The notes: generated from the letters alone by a model not told the origin. Positions 16,996 to 25,660 are shown, numbered from the stretch's first letter. The stretch: DNA of 38,662 bases from Rhizobium sp. C1 (GCF_021026335.1 NZ_JAJNCY010000015.1:1-38662), one strand, 5' to 3'. Program-made: numbers and translations.

Positions 16996-18117
16996 ATGCT
17001 GGATCCGATCATCACGTTTTTCGAAACGATTATCCTGAACCTCGGTCGGTTCCTGGGCCGGGTGGCATCGGCAGTAGTCTGGCCGTTTCGCCGGGCGACG
17101 AACTGGCTGTTGAACCGGCATTGGATGATCAAGGGGCCGGTGGCGCTGGCCGTGGTCCTTCTGATAGGTCTCTATGGCCATTTCATCTGGCAAACGCAGG
17201 TCTGGACCAACTTCAATCCCGGTTTCATTGAAGCCTACAAATATCCCTCCCGCGAAGCGCCGGCTGGGGCGACGCTGACGAGCAAGCCCGATGGCACGCC
17301 GCAGACTTGCCAGCCATCGGCGGTCACGCAGGCCTCTATCGATCTCACGGATTTCAATGTGAACCAGAACGCCTGGATCTCCTCCATGATCCTCTACAAG
17401 CTGGGCTTCTTCGGCATCGATTGGGACCATACGCCCTTTCTCGATAACAAGGCGAATTTCCAGCGTGGCGTGAACGAATCCGTGCGCCGCGCCACCGTCG
17501 AGCTCGTCGATTCGCTCGGCCGCATGCGCGGCACATCAGGTATCAACAGTAATCTGCAGAACGCGCGCTCGAAAATGCAGTATGGCGAGGAGAACTGGTA
17601 CTGGAGCCTCGATCCGTTCGGCCCGCTTACGCCAACGCCGAAACAGTATCGCTCCGCGATCAAGGATCTGAACAACTATAATGGCGAGCTTTCCAGCTGC
17701 TCCGCGACTTTTGACGCGCGCGCCGACAATCTGCGCGACTTCCTCGATCGCATTGCAAGTTCTCTCGGTTCGACCTCAGACATTCTGCGCGAACGCTCCG
17801 AAAATCATGGCGGCGGCTGGTTCGACACGCGTGCCGACGACCGCTTCTGGTTCGCCTATGGCCAGCTCTACGGCTATTACGCCATCCTGACCGCCACGCG
17901 GGCCGACTTTGCGAATGTCGTCAAGGAACGCAATCTCGGCCCGCTTTGGGACCGGTTGCAGGGTCAATTCAAGTCGGCGCTGAAAATTCAGCCCGCCATC
18001 ATATCGAATGGCGCCGAAGACGGCTGGATCATGCCGACCCATCTCGCCACGATGGGCTTCTATGTGCTCCGGGTCCGGTCAAACATTCAGGAAATCCGTG
18101 ACGTCCTGGATCGCTGA
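16996..18117 (+). CDS. DUF2333-family membrane-anchored protein
   Basis: The 373-residue protein has one N-terminal transmembrane segment (about residues 45-63) after a basic, amphipathic leader, and a large domain presumably in the periplasm. The conserved DUF2333 core includes FFGIDWDHTPFLDNKANFQ, VELVDSLGRMRGTS and the C-terminal GWIMPTHLATMGFY. The function of the family is unknown. GAAGGGA precedes ATG 16996 by about ten bases. It converges tightly (15 bp) on the PAS gene pair and diverges from the soluble MCP gene. Confidence 0.85.
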   Translation: MLDPIITFFETIILNLGRFLGRVASAVVWPFRRATNWLLNRHWMIKGPVALAVVLLIGLYGHFIWQTQVWTNFNPGFIEAYKYPSREAPAGATLTSKPDGTPQTCQPSAVTQASIDLTDFNVNQNAWISSMILYKLGFFGIDWDHTPFLDNKANFQRGVNESVRRATVELVDSLGRMRGTSGINSNLQNARSKMQYGEENWYWSLDPFGPLTPTPKQYRSAIKDLNNYNGELSSCSATFDARADNLRDFLDRIASSLGSTSDILRERSENHGGGWFDTRADDRFWFAYGQLYGYYAILTATRADFANVVKERNLGPLWDRLQGQFKSALKIQPAIISNGAEDGWIMPTHLATMGFYVLRVRSNIQEIRDVLDR

Positions 18118-18132
18118 TCCCGTGGTGAAGCA

Positions 18133-18603
18133 TCACTCTGCCGCGGGAATTTCGTGGCAAATGCCGATGATCTCACCGCCACCATTCGCCTTGTCGCGGT
18201 AACGGCCGATGACGCGAACGAACCTGTATTGCCCGGCATCGCCGCTAGCGACCCGCATGACGAACAGATAGGAACCCTTCTCGCGGACACTCGTCTCGAT
18301 CAACTCGAGCGCCAGATCGTGATCCTCCGGATGTATAGCCTTCGACGCAATGCCGAAATCGATCGGGCCTTCCGTTTCCGGCAAACCAAACAGGCGGCAG
18401 GCTTCGGCGGAGCAGAAGGTCAGTCCGGCTTCCAGATCCGACCGCCACACCCCGATCGCAATCTGCCTCTGCAGAAGACGAATAATATCCCCGTCGCTCA
18501 TGTCGAGATAGGCAGGCAAGGGTCCCGGGGAGCCGTCGTTCGTCAGTTCATAATAGAGGTTCAAGCTTCGGCGCTCCGGTCGAGAATGAAAGAGGGTTTC
18601 CAT
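18133..18603 (-). CDS. Single PAS-domain protein
   Basis: The 156-residue protein consists essentially of one PAS domain (about residues 38-152, PAS_3-like). The core begins QIAIGVWRSDLEAGLTFCSAEACRLFGLP, with a HPEDHDLALELIETSVREKG helix and a PAC-type RFVRVIGRYRDKANGGGEIIG end. There is no output domain, so it must act through a partner. It is the second gene of a two-gene unit, 21 nt after the gene starting at 19089. Confidence 0.75.
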   Translation of the reverse strand: METLFHSRPERRSLNLYYELTNDGSPGPLPAYLDMSDGDIIRLLQRQIAIGVWRSDLEAGLTFCSAEACRLFGLPETEGPIDFGIASKAIHPEDHDLALELIETSVREKGSYLFVMRVASGDAGQYRFVRVIGRYRDKANGGGEIIGICHEIPAAE

Positions 18604-18624
18604 CGTCGCATGACATTGCGAGGG

Positions 18625-19089
18625 TCATGCGGATGCATCGCGCGCGCTCGACTCTGCGAACGCCACCTGACGAAGCGGTTTGAAACATTCGAAGGAAACG
18701 CCGATCAGGCCCTGCGATCCGTCCGGCTGCGGCGTGGCGCGCGCGATGGATACGAAGTCCCTCACCGGACCATCATCGACGGGCATGGAATAATGTACGA
18801 TGGCGGGCGCTTCGGATTCCAGCGCGCTGAAAATCCGCTCCCGCACCTGCGCGCGCTTCACGTCGCTCATCTTGCCCTGAAAAGATGTCAAACCATCCTG
18901 TTCGACAGCTTCGACCTCGTCGCCGGGTCCGCGGAAATTTCCGAAAATGCGGAAGTCTTTACCATCGAAGCGCCAACAGTTGATGAGAAGCCACTCGGAA
19001 AAACAGGAGACGATCTCCCGCTCGGACATCCCGACCTTCGCCGCGTCCAGCATCAACTGCTGGAACGCGTCGTCCTGTTCGTCTCGCAT
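18625..19089 (-). CDS. Hypothetical protein, possibly PAS-like
   Basis: The 154-residue product from ATG 19089 begins with a helical segment (residues 1-45) including EREIVSCFSEWLLINCWRFDGKDFRIFGNF. A segment that looks like the second half of a PAS/PAC fold follows (RERIFSALESEAPAIVHYSMPVDDGPVRDFVSIARATPQ, residues about 83-121, ending GLIGVSFECFKP). I do not recognise a named family. Its frame extends to 19224, but the upstream part has no likely start. It is followed closely by the PAS gene, so the two proteins may act together. Confidence 0.6.
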   Translation of the reverse strand: MRDEQDDAFQQLMLDAAKVGMSEREIVSCFSEWLLINCWRFDGKDFRIFGNFRGPGDEVEAVEQDGLTSFQGKMSDVKRAQVRERIFSALESEAPAIVHYSMPVDDGPVRDFVSIARATPQPDGSQGLIGVSFECFKPLRQVAFAESSARDASA

Positions 19090-19323
19090 GCAATGGCCCC
19101 CGCCCTCACTGCCGAAGATCTGCAACCGACGGGTCGCGACCTGACAAATTTTATCGAAGCCTATCGCGGCTTCCCCCTGAACTGCTACAATATCTGGCAA
19201 GACGCCGACAAGATAAATTCGCAAATAGTCATATGTTCATGACCAGCAGATAGCAAAACCGTCAGGAGTCGGCAAGGTTGGATGGACTGCCGGACCAGCA
19301 CCGCCGCTCCGGCTTGTACCATC

Positions 19324-19701
19324 TTACTGCGGGTTCTTAAGATAGGCGATCAGATCCGCGATGTCCTGCGGTGTCTTGAGACCTGCAAAGGCCATCTTCG
19401 TTCCGGGAACAAGCTCCTTCGGATTCGGTAGATAGGCCGTGAGCTCTTCCTCGGTCCAGGTCTTGCCGGCGCCGAATGTCTTCATGCCGTCGGAATATTT
19501 GAAATCGGGAAGCGATGCGACCGGACGGCCAACAACGCCCTGCAGGCTCGGCCCGACCTTTGCCTTGGCGTCGGTCGCGTTATGACAGACCATGCAATTC
19601 TTCTTGAAAACCTGCGCGCCCTTGGTCGCGTCGCCATCGGCGAGCGCCGCACCCGCGCTGGCGGTGACTGCAACGGCAGCCATCAGCATGCGAACATCCA
19701 T
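19324..19701 (-). CDS. Class I c-type cytochrome
   Basis: This 125-residue periplasmic electron carrier has a signal peptide (residues 1-22, cleavage after ALA) and the heme-attachment motif CMVCH (36-40). The axial Met is probably Met103 in VPGTKMAFAGL, and the ending DLIAYLKN is typical of the c2/c550 family. AAAGGA stands six bases before ATG 19701. The gene is alone, with no oxidase or cytochrome bc gene beside it, so the electron partners cannot be inferred. Confidence 0.9.
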   Translation of the reverse strand: MDVRMLMAAVAVTASAGAALADGDATKGAQVFKKNCMVCHNATDAKAKVGPSLQGVVGRPVASLPDFKYSDGMKTFGAGKTWTEEELTAYLPNPKELVPGTKMAFAGLKTPQDIADLIAYLKNPQ

Positions 19702-19800
19702 ATTCAATCCTTTCAGACCTCGATTGAGCCCAGCCTGCCCTCCGGACAGTCCCGGGCATACTCTCGTACGTCACGCATCGTGCCTTTGCATTGACCGACA

Positions 19801-20382
19801 TCAAGTCTCTTGCATTTTGTCATCCCAATGAAGGCGGCAAAAGGACACATATTTCTCGTTGCCACCCACCTCGATTTGCGCGCCGTCCTTGAGCACCCTG
19901 CCCGCCTCGTCCTGCCGCACGACCATGGTGGCCTTGCGCCCGCAATGGCAGATGGTGCGCACCTCGCGCAGCTCGTCGGCGATCGCGAGGAGCTCTTGCG
20001 ATCCGGGAAACAGCTTACCGCGGAAATCGGTCCGGAGCCCGTAGGCCATGACCGGAATGTTCAGCCGGTCCACGACCCGTGCCAGCTGCCAGACCTGCTC
20101 GGGCGTCAAAAATTGCGCTTCGTCGATGAAGATGCAGGCAATCGGACCGTCTTTCAGCAGCTCCTCGATCAGCAGCTTCAGGTCATCCTGCGCCTGAAAC
20201 GGGATCGCATCTGCCGACAGCCCGATGCGCGAGGAAACGCGCCCCCTGCCCGCCCGGTCGTCGAAGGCGGCAATTAGGATCACCGTGCGCATGCCGCGTT
20301 CCTGATAGTTATACGACGCCTGAAGCAGCATGGTGGATTTGCCCGCATTCATCGTCGAGTAACTGAAATAGAACTTCGCCAT
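19801..20382 (-). CDS. tdk: Thymidine kinase (type II)
   Basis: This 193-residue enzyme phosphorylates thymidine for the salvage of dTMP. The P-loop STMNAGKST is at residues 9-17, and the Walker B-like FIDEAQFL carries the catalytic Glu. The lasso loop and Zn-binding Cys/His residues appear as ICHCGRKA and FCRLHW. Start ATG 20382 has GAGGG about six bases upstream; the frame continues to 20520 but that part does not resemble the family. Length is close to E. coli Tdk (205). It diverges from choX. Confidence 0.93.
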   Translation of the reverse strand: MAKFYFSYSTMNAGKSTMLLQASYNYQERGMRTVILIAAFDDRAGRGRVSSRIGLSADAIPFQAQDDLKLLIEELLKDGPIACIFIDEAQFLTPEQVWQLARVVDRLNIPVMAYGLRTDFRGKLFPGSQELLAIADELREVRTICHCGRKATMVVRQDEAGRVLKDGAQIEVGGNEKYVSFCRLHWDDKMQET

Positions 20383-20656
20383 GCTGCCCTCGCGATCTGC
20401 CGGAACTTGACGCCGGACCGCCATCATCCTGCGCCATCCCTTGCCTCCGCAGGCCTGCCAAAGCCAACCGGGCAGCTTCGGAAACCACAGTTTTTTTGAC
20501 CAGTAACCCCTTTGCGACATTTATATTGGGATTTGCGAAGACGGCTGCGCGCCAGAAGGACTCAGCCCGAATAGGGCCTTGAACTGAGCGAAAATTGATG
20601 CTTCGCTGACACCGAGGATGATTGATACACCTCATCCATAAGAGGGAGAACTCCAT

Positions 20657-21610
20657 ATGAAGCGTTCCATTTTGAAGTCAACGGCCGCCGCCGTGTTCGT
20701 GCTTGCCGCAGCGGCGTCGGGCACCGCACAGGCAGCCGAGCCGGCAAGCTGCGGCAATGTCAACGTCGCCCAGGTCAGCTGGACCGATATCCAGGCGACG
20801 ACCGGCGCAGTCGAAACCGTGCTTTCCGCGCTCGGCTACAAGGTCGAAGTGAAGGAACTGGACCTGCCGATCATCTATACCGGCCTTGCCAACAAGCAGC
20901 TCGATTTCTTCGTGGGCAACTGGATGCCCTCCTCCACGCAGATCGTAAAGCCCTTCACCGACGCCAAGACGGTCGATACCGTCCGCGCAAACCTGGAAGG
21001 CGCGAAATACACGCTTGCGACCAACGAATATGGCGCAGCCCTCGGCATCAAGGATTTCTCCGACATCGCCAAGCACAAGAAGGAGCTTGACGGCAAGATT
21101 TACGGCATCGAGCCCGGCAATGACGGCAACAAGAACGTCCTGGATATGATCAAGAATAACAAGGACGGCCTGAAGGACTTCAAGCTGGTCGAATCCTCCG
21201 AACAGGGCATGCTTGCCCAGGTCAGCAAGCTCGACAAGGCCAAGAAGCCGGTAGTCTTCCTCGGCTGGGCTCCGCATCCGATGAACGTCAAGTACAAGAT
21301 GACCTATCTCACCGGCGGCGACGACACGTTCGGCCCGAACTTCGGTGGTGCAACGGTGTATACGATGGCGCGCGCCGGCTATGTCGCCGAATGCCCGAAT
21401 GTCGGCAAGTTCCTCAACAACCTCGTATTCAGCCTGCCGATGGAAAACGAGATGATGGAATCCATCATGGACAAGGGCATGCAGGGCAAGGATGCCGCCA
21501 AGGCTTGGCTGAAGGCACATCCGGATGCGGTCAAGCCCTGGCTCGCGGGCGTGACCACCAAGGACGGCGGCGACGCCGATGCGGCGGTCAAGAAGGCCCT
21601 GGGCCTCTGA
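20657..21610 (+). CDS. choX: Choline ABC transporter substrate-binding protein ChoX
   Basis: This 317-residue periplasmic binding protein has a signal peptide (1-26, cleavage after AQA). The residues lining the choline pocket in the known S. meliloti ChoX structure (W43, D45, W90, Y119, W205) are all present here one position earlier: Trp42, Asp44, Trp89, Tyr118, Trp204. Choline and possibly acetylcholine are thus the expected ligands. GAGGGAGA precedes ATG 20657. A strong terminator follows before choW, so choX can be made in excess over the permease and ATPase, as usual for binding proteins. Choline uptake in rhizobia feeds glycine betaine and phosphatidylcholine synthesis. Confidence 0.95.
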   Translation: MKRSILKSTAAAVFVLAAAASGTAQAAEPASCGNVNVAQVSWTDIQATTGAVETVLSALGYKVEVKELDLPIIYTGLANKQLDFFVGNWMPSSTQIVKPFTDAKTVDTVRANLEGAKYTLATNEYGAALGIKDFSDIAKHKKELDGKIYGIEPGNDGNKNVLDMIKNNKDGLKDFKLVESSEQGMLAQVSKLDKAKKPVVFLGWAPHPMNVKYKMTYLTGGDDTFGPNFGGATVYTMARAGYVAECPNVGKFLNNLVFSLPMENEMMESIMDKGMQGKDAAKAWLKAHPDAVKPWLAGVTTKDGGDADAAVKKALGL

Positions 21611-21625
21611 TCAAGAACTTTTCCG

Positions 21626-21652
21626 AAAGGGCGGCTCTGCCGCCCTTTTTTT
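21626..21652 (+). terminator. Intercistronic terminator between choX and choW
   Basis: A perfect 10-bp stem AAAGGGCGGC / GCCGCCCTTT (21626-21635, 21639-21648) with a 3-nt loop leads into a seven-T run (21646-21652), 16 nt after the choX stop. About 200 nt of non-coding sequence follow before choW. The terminator would end most transcripts after choX. Confidence 0.88.
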
Positions 21653-21851
21653 GTTTCAGCTGCTTTTCTGTTGGTGCGTTCGCAATTCCCGAGCCGCGAC
21701 CTTCAACTTCCGGCGCATTTGCGTAAACTGGACACATTGGGCCGCATGCCGACAAGACGCCAGACTGAGAACCGGACTAAACAAAAGGCAAAAAGAGCAA
21801 CAAGCTCGGGAGCGGAAACCCGGCCAACCACACCAAAAAAAGGGGAACCTG

Positions 21852-22745
21852 ATGGACTGGCTCCACAGCTGGCTACTGGACGATAACAACAAGATCATGA
21901 TCGGGCGGGGCGCCAAGGTCGTGGTGGACTGGCTGACGACAAATCTCGGCGGCTTTTTCGACATGGTCTCGGTGGTGCTGCAAAGCTGCATCGACGGCAT
22001 TCTCTGGCTGCTTCTCGGGAAGTTTGTCGAGGATACTGCCATTGCGCCCTACTATCCCTTCATCACGATTGCGGCCTTCTGTCTGATCGCTTGGGCCGTG
22101 CGCCGCAAGTTCGGCGTCGTCGTGCTGACGGCGGTCGGCATGCTGCTCATCTACAACCAGCGCTACTGGACCGAAGCGATGGAAACGCTGGCGCTTGTTC
22201 TGGCCGCCACCGGCGTGTCCATGGCCATCGGCGTGCCCCTCGGCATCCTGGCTGCGCGCCGGCCATGGATCTACGCTGTCCTGCGCCCGATCCTCGACCT
22301 GATGCAGACGATCCCGACCTTCGTGTACCTCATCCCCGCCCTGATCCTCTTCGGACTCGGAGCTGTTTCCGGCCTCGTCGCAACGGTCATCTTTGCGATC
22401 CCGGCGCCGATCCGCCTCACCCGCCTGGGCATCATCTCGACACCCCCCGCCCTGATAGAAGCCGCGCAGGCCTTCGGCGCAAACCCTGTGCAGATCCTCA
22501 CCAAGGTGGAACTGCCCTTCGCGCTCCCGCAGATCATGGCCGGCATCACCCAGACGATCATGCTGTCGCTCTCCATGGTGGTCATCGCCTCGATGGTCGG
22601 CGCGGAAGGTCTCGGCACATTGGTTCAGCGCGCGCTTGGCCAGATGAACGTCCCCATGGGCTTTGACTCCGGCATGTGCATCGTCATCCTCGCGATCGTG
22701 CTCGACCGCATCTTCAAGTTCTTCGACGAAGGAGAAACGGCATGA
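21852..22745 (+). CDS. choW: Choline ABC transporter permease ChoW
   Basis: This 297-residue inner-membrane permease has about six to seven transmembrane helices and the binding-protein-dependent transport motif (EAAQAFGANPVQILTKVELPFALPQIMAGI region, EAA loop at about residues 205-225). It belongs to the ProW/OpuAB group. The N-terminus MDWLHSWLLDD with ATG 21852 has AGGGGAA upstream; the frame extends into choX without support. Its stop overlaps the choV start (ATGA), so the two are translationally coupled. Confidence 0.94.
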   Translation: MDWLHSWLLDDNNKIMIGRGAKVVVDWLTTNLGGFFDMVSVVLQSCIDGILWLLLGKFVEDTAIAPYYPFITIAAFCLIAWAVRRKFGVVVLTAVGMLLIYNQRYWTEAMETLALVLAATGVSMAIGVPLGILAARRPWIYAVLRPILDLMQTIPTFVYLIPALILFGLGAVSGLVATVIFAIPAPIRLTRLGIISTPPALIEAAQAFGANPVQILTKVELPFALPQIMAGITQTIMLSLSMVVIASMVGAEGLGTLVQRALGQMNVPMGFDSGMCIVILAIVLDRIFKFFDEGETA

Positions 22746-23782
22746 CGGCTGTCAGCTTCGACAATGTGAGCATCATCTTCGGCAACAACCCAGGCCGCGC
22801 TCTGAAGATGGTCGATGAGGGCCGCACCCGCGACGAGATCGGCAAGGAAACCGGCCTTGTCCTCGGCGTCGCCAATGCCAGCCTGACGATCAACGAGGGC
22901 GAAATCCTCGTCCTCATGGGCCTCTCCGGCTCCGGCAAGTCGACGCTGCTGCGCGCGGTCAACGGGCTGGCTCCCGTCGTGCGCGGGGATGTTGCCGTCA
23001 AGACCGATACCGGCTCCCTCAATCCCTACAAGACATCGAGCAAGGCACTGCGCAACTTCCGCATGCACACAGTCTCGATGGTGTTCCAGCAGTTCGGCCT
23101 TCTCCCCTGGCGCACCGTTGCCGAGAATGTCGGGTTCGGCCTGGAACTCGCAGGCGAGCCGGAAGCAGCGCGAAAGGCCAAGGTCGCCGAGCAGCTGGAA
23201 CTCGTCAATCTGGCGCAATGGGCAAACCGCAAGGTCAACGAACTGTCGGGCGGCATGCAGCAGCGAGTCGGTCTTGCCCGCGCGTTTGCCACCGGCGCGC
23301 CGATCCTGTTGATGGACGAGCCCTTCTCCGCCCTGGACCCGCTGATCCGCACCCGTCTCCAGGACGAGCTGCTGGAATTTCAGCGCAAGCTGAAGAAGAC
23401 CATCATCTTCGTCAGCCACGATCTGGACGAAGCCTTCCGCATCGGCAACCGCATCGCCATCATGGAAGGCGGGCGCATCGTCCAGTGCGGTACGCCGCAG
23501 GACATCGTGAAGAACCCGATCAACCAGTATGTCTCTGATTTCGTTCAGCACATGAACCCGATCATGATGCTGACGGCCAGCGACGTGATGAAACCTGGCG
23601 CCGCCGATAGCGGCTCGGTTGTCGGCACGGTGCAGCCCGACGCACCGCTGAGCACGGTACTCGACGCCATGGCAAAGACGCCCGGCGTCACCGGCGTTGT
23701 CGAGAATGGGGCAGTCATCGGCACGATTTCCCCCCAGGATATTCTCGAAGGCCTGACACGCCACCGCCGCCGTGACGACTGA
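22742..23782 (+). CDS. choV: Choline ABC transporter ATP-binding protein ChoV
   Basis: This 346-residue ATPase of the ProV/OpuAA type energises choline import. Walker A is GLSGSGKST (about residues 60-68), the Q-loop lies in FQQFGLLPWR, the signature is LSGGMQQR, Walker B is ILLMDEPFSALDP and the switch His is in FVSHDLDEA. After about residue 270 a short CBS-like regulatory tail follows (GVVENGAVIGTISPQDILEGL), shorter than a full CBS pair. It starts in an ATGA overlap with choW. Confidence 0.94.
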   Translation: MTAVSFDNVSIIFGNNPGRALKMVDEGRTRDEIGKETGLVLGVANASLTINEGEILVLMGLSGSGKSTLLRAVNGLAPVVRGDVAVKTDTGSLNPYKTSSKALRNFRMHTVSMVFQQFGLLPWRTVAENVGFGLELAGEPEAARKAKVAEQLELVNLAQWANRKVNELSGGMQQRVGLARAFATGAPILLMDEPFSALDPLIRTRLQDELLEFQRKLKKTIIFVSHDLDEAFRIGNRIAIMEGGRIVQCGTPQDIVKNPINQYVSDFVQHMNPIMMLTASDVMKPGAADSGSVVGTVQPDAPLSTVLDAMAKTPGVTGVVENGAVIGTISPQDILEGLTRHRRRDD

Positions 23783-23816
23783 GACGTAGTCTCTTCTGCA
23801 AATAACCGACCTTCGG

Positions 23817-23846
23817 GGCCGCTCCTCCACAGGGAGCGGCCTTTTC
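23817..23846 (+). terminator. Terminator of choWV
   Basis: A 9-bp stem GGCCGCTCC / GGAGCGGCC (23817-23825, 23833-23841) with a 7-nt loop is followed by TTTT, 35 nt past the choV stop. Confidence 0.85.
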
Positions 23847-23951
23847 CGTTTTATCCGTCGCCCCGGTTTCGGATTGCCCTAAGACTGTATACAATATACC
23901 AAGGCGGCAACCGCTATCTGCGCGGGCGGACAAGGGACGGGAGCATGAGCC

Positions 23952-24605
23952 ATGAGCAAGAACGACAAGCCGGCCATCCTCCAGGAAACGGACGCACAGG
24001 CGCGCAGCCAGGCCCGCGAACTCATTCTCACGGCGCGTTTCGCCGCAATCGCGGTGATTGATCCCGACACCGGCTATCCGAATTCCAGCCGCGTTCTGAC
24101 CGCCACCGACGGAGCGAGCCGACCGATCATTCTGGTCTCGCGTCTGGCCGCTCATACGAAGGCGCTGCTGGCCGTGCCCCGCTGCTCGCTGCTCTTCGGC
24201 GAACCCGGCAAGGGCGATCCGCTTGCCTGGCCGCGCATCAGCCTGCAATGCGATGCGCTGCCAGTGGCCCCGGAGGATCCGGAGCGGCTGTATTTGCGCC
24301 AGCGCTTTCTGCGGCGCCACCCGAAGGCGGCGCTCTATGTCGACTTTCCCGATTTCCTCTTCTTTCGCCTCAGCCCCGTCGCGGCAAGCCTCAATGGCGG
24401 TTTCGGGCGCGCCTATGCCCTGACCGCAGATGACTTTCGCATACCCGAAAGCACCACCGAACTGACAGCGGAGCGCGAGAATCAGCTTGTCGCCACGGCG
24501 GAATCAAACGGGCTGATTCCACAGGGCGGCCGGCTATCGTCCGTCGAACCCGGTTGCATCGTGGTCGAAGAGCGAGGAATACAGCGAATAGTAATATTTG
24601 GTTAA
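23952..24605 (+). CDS. HugZ-like, PPOX-fold flavin/heme protein
   Basis: This 217-residue protein belongs to the pyridoxamine 5'-phosphate oxidase-like split-barrel family related to HugZ/HutZ heme-utilisation proteins. Family stretches are ARFAAIAVIDPDTGYPNSSRV, ILVSRLAAHTKAL, WPRISLQC and DFLFFRLSP followed by LNGGFGRAYALT. The C-terminal part (170-217) resembles a truncated DUF2470 domain, which in HugZ supplies heme contacts. ATG 23952 has GGGAG nine bases upstream. No heme transporter (hmu/hug) is adjacent, so heme degradation is only one option; a general FMN-binding role is possible. Confidence 0.75.
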   Translation: MSKNDKPAILQETDAQARSQARELILTARFAAIAVIDPDTGYPNSSRVLTATDGASRPIILVSRLAAHTKALLAVPRCSLLFGEPGKGDPLAWPRISLQCDALPVAPEDPERLYLRQRFLRRHPKAALYVDFPDFLFFRLSPVAASLNGGFGRAYALTADDFRIPESTTELTAERENQLVATAESNGLIPQGGRLSSVEPGCIVVEERGIQRIVIFG

Positions 24606-24634
24606 TTATATGATAAAAAACAAGAATTTTCCCA

Positions 24635-24676
24635 ATTTCAGAACAACCTGAAATATTTCTATAGCGATATATATCG
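24635..24676. promoter_or_regulatory. AT-rich palindromes upstream of the ArsR-type gene
   Basis: Two perfect inverted repeats lie in a 170-bp AT-rich gap: ATTTCAG-N6-CTGAAAT (24635-24654) and the 12-bp palindrome CGATATATATCG (24665-24676), about 100 nt before the regulator start. ArsR-family repressors usually bind such AT-rich dyads in their own promoters, so these are operator candidates. The first could also end the HugZ-like transcript. Confidence 0.4.
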
Positions 24677-24774
24677 ATATCCAAAAGTGATTTGTTGGTT
24701 TATAATCGCACGAGGCGCGCATCTCGTCCTTACGCGAACCCAACGAACTAGGATCTCGGCGGAAGTATATTTTG

Positions 24775-25086
24775 ATGAATCTGGACAACCTTTACACGAA
24801 TTCTAACGCAGCCGCACTCATCATGTCGGCATTGGCTAACCAGAAACGGATATTGATCCTCTGCAATTTGGTTCAGGGTGAGATTGCCGTTGGCGCGCTG
24901 GCTGAAAAGGTTGGCCTGAGCCAGTCCGCCCTTTCCCAGCATCTGTCGAAACTGAAGGCTCTCAACCTCGTCAAGACGCGCCGATCCGCCCAGACGATCT
25001 ACTATTCCAGCCCCAATCCGCAAGTTCGCACCTTGCTGACGACGCTGGACGCACTCTACGTCCCGGAGGCGCTGAAAAGCGCCTGA
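24775..25086 (+). CDS. ArsR/SmtB-type winged-helix regulator
   Basis: The 103-residue protein is a single ArsR-family winged helix. It contains SALANQKRILILCNLV, the recognition helix VGLSQSALSQHLSKLKALNLV (residues about 45-65, given here as 21 residues in two helices) and the beta wing VKTRRSAQTIYYS. It lacks the metal-binding CxC motif in helix 3 (GALAEKVG instead), so it resembles the non-metal NolR-like rhizobial regulators more than ArsR or SmtB. ATG 24775 is chosen; a TTG one codon earlier is less likely. Its own promoter region carries candidate operators, and a strong terminator follows. Confidence 0.82.
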   Translation: MNLDNLYTNSNAAALIMSALANQKRILILCNLVQGEIAVGALAEKVGLSQSALSQHLSKLKALNLVKTRRSAQTIYYSSPNPQVRTLLTTLDALYVPEALKSA

Positions 25087-25137
25087 TCCACGGCCATCAA
25101 CCGGCGCAGCGAACCGAGATGCCACGGCTTCCGCGAA

Positions 25138-25168
25138 CGCGGCATGCATTGCATGACCGCGTTTTTTG
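25138..25168 (+). terminator. Terminator of the ArsR-type regulator gene
   Basis: The stem CGCGGCATGC / GCATG-A-CCGCG (25138-25147, 25151-25161; one bulged A) with a 3-nt loop is followed by six T. It is 50 nt past the stop codon. Confidence 0.85.
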
Positions 25169-25232
25169 TTGTCGAGGCCCAAGGCAGGTGCGGATGAACT
25201 TTGAACGCGACGACGCGCCCGGTCACGCGCTG

Positions 25233-25344
25233 TTCTGGAGCATTTCCGCGTCTCACTGAAACATGGAAATTCTCCATCTTTTTGTTTTTGCAAAATTCCG
25301 AACGCAAAACCGGTTTCCACCTTCGGCTCGGAATTTCTCTGAGA
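25233..25344. repeat. Rhizobial-type two-hairpin intergenic repeat (degenerate)
   Basis: The first half folds by pairing GGAGCATTTCC with GGAAATTCTCC. The second folds by pairing AATTCCGA with TCGGAATT. Between them is the linker CTTTTTGTTTTTGC. This order (GAGCATTTCCGCG..., TTTTTGTTTTTGC, then a fold-back ending in GGAATTnCTCT) closely resembles a roughly 110-nt intergenic element I know to be common in Rhizobium/Agrobacterium genomes. The copy looks degenerate in its first hairpin loop. Only one copy is in this window. Confidence 0.6.
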
Positions 25345-25380
25345 AGATATGGATGGGGAAAGCCGACTGGGCTCGGGAAA

Positions 25381-25434
25381 TAATTCGCCTGAGCGAGACG
25401 ATGGGTGCGTTCATCATGTACGCTCAGGCGATTA
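25381..25434. repeat. Long inverted repeat / candidate structured RNA
   Basis: CGCCTGAGCG (25386-25395) and CGCTCAGGCG (25421-25430) are perfectly complementary, extended by TAAT/ATTA outside with one bulge. Inside, GATG can pair with CATC. The result is a roughly 54-nt extended hairpin without a T-run. It may be a protein-binding dyad or part of a non-coding RNA. Confidence 0.5.
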
Positions 25435-25660
25435 TCATTGCCGCCGGTTACGTTTCCATGCCGACCGGTCCGCTTTGCCCTCGACCAGTCAACGTGCTCG
25501 GAACAGGTTCCGTGAAACGTCGGAAAGAGCACCAATGGAAATGGTACCTTCGATCTTGGATCATCACTTGCTAATCTTGCGCGAGCCTGTTGGAGAATTT
25601 CCGCCGCACGGCAGCGTGATCGTCCATCAAAAAAGATCATGAACCCCGTTTTTTCGCTGG

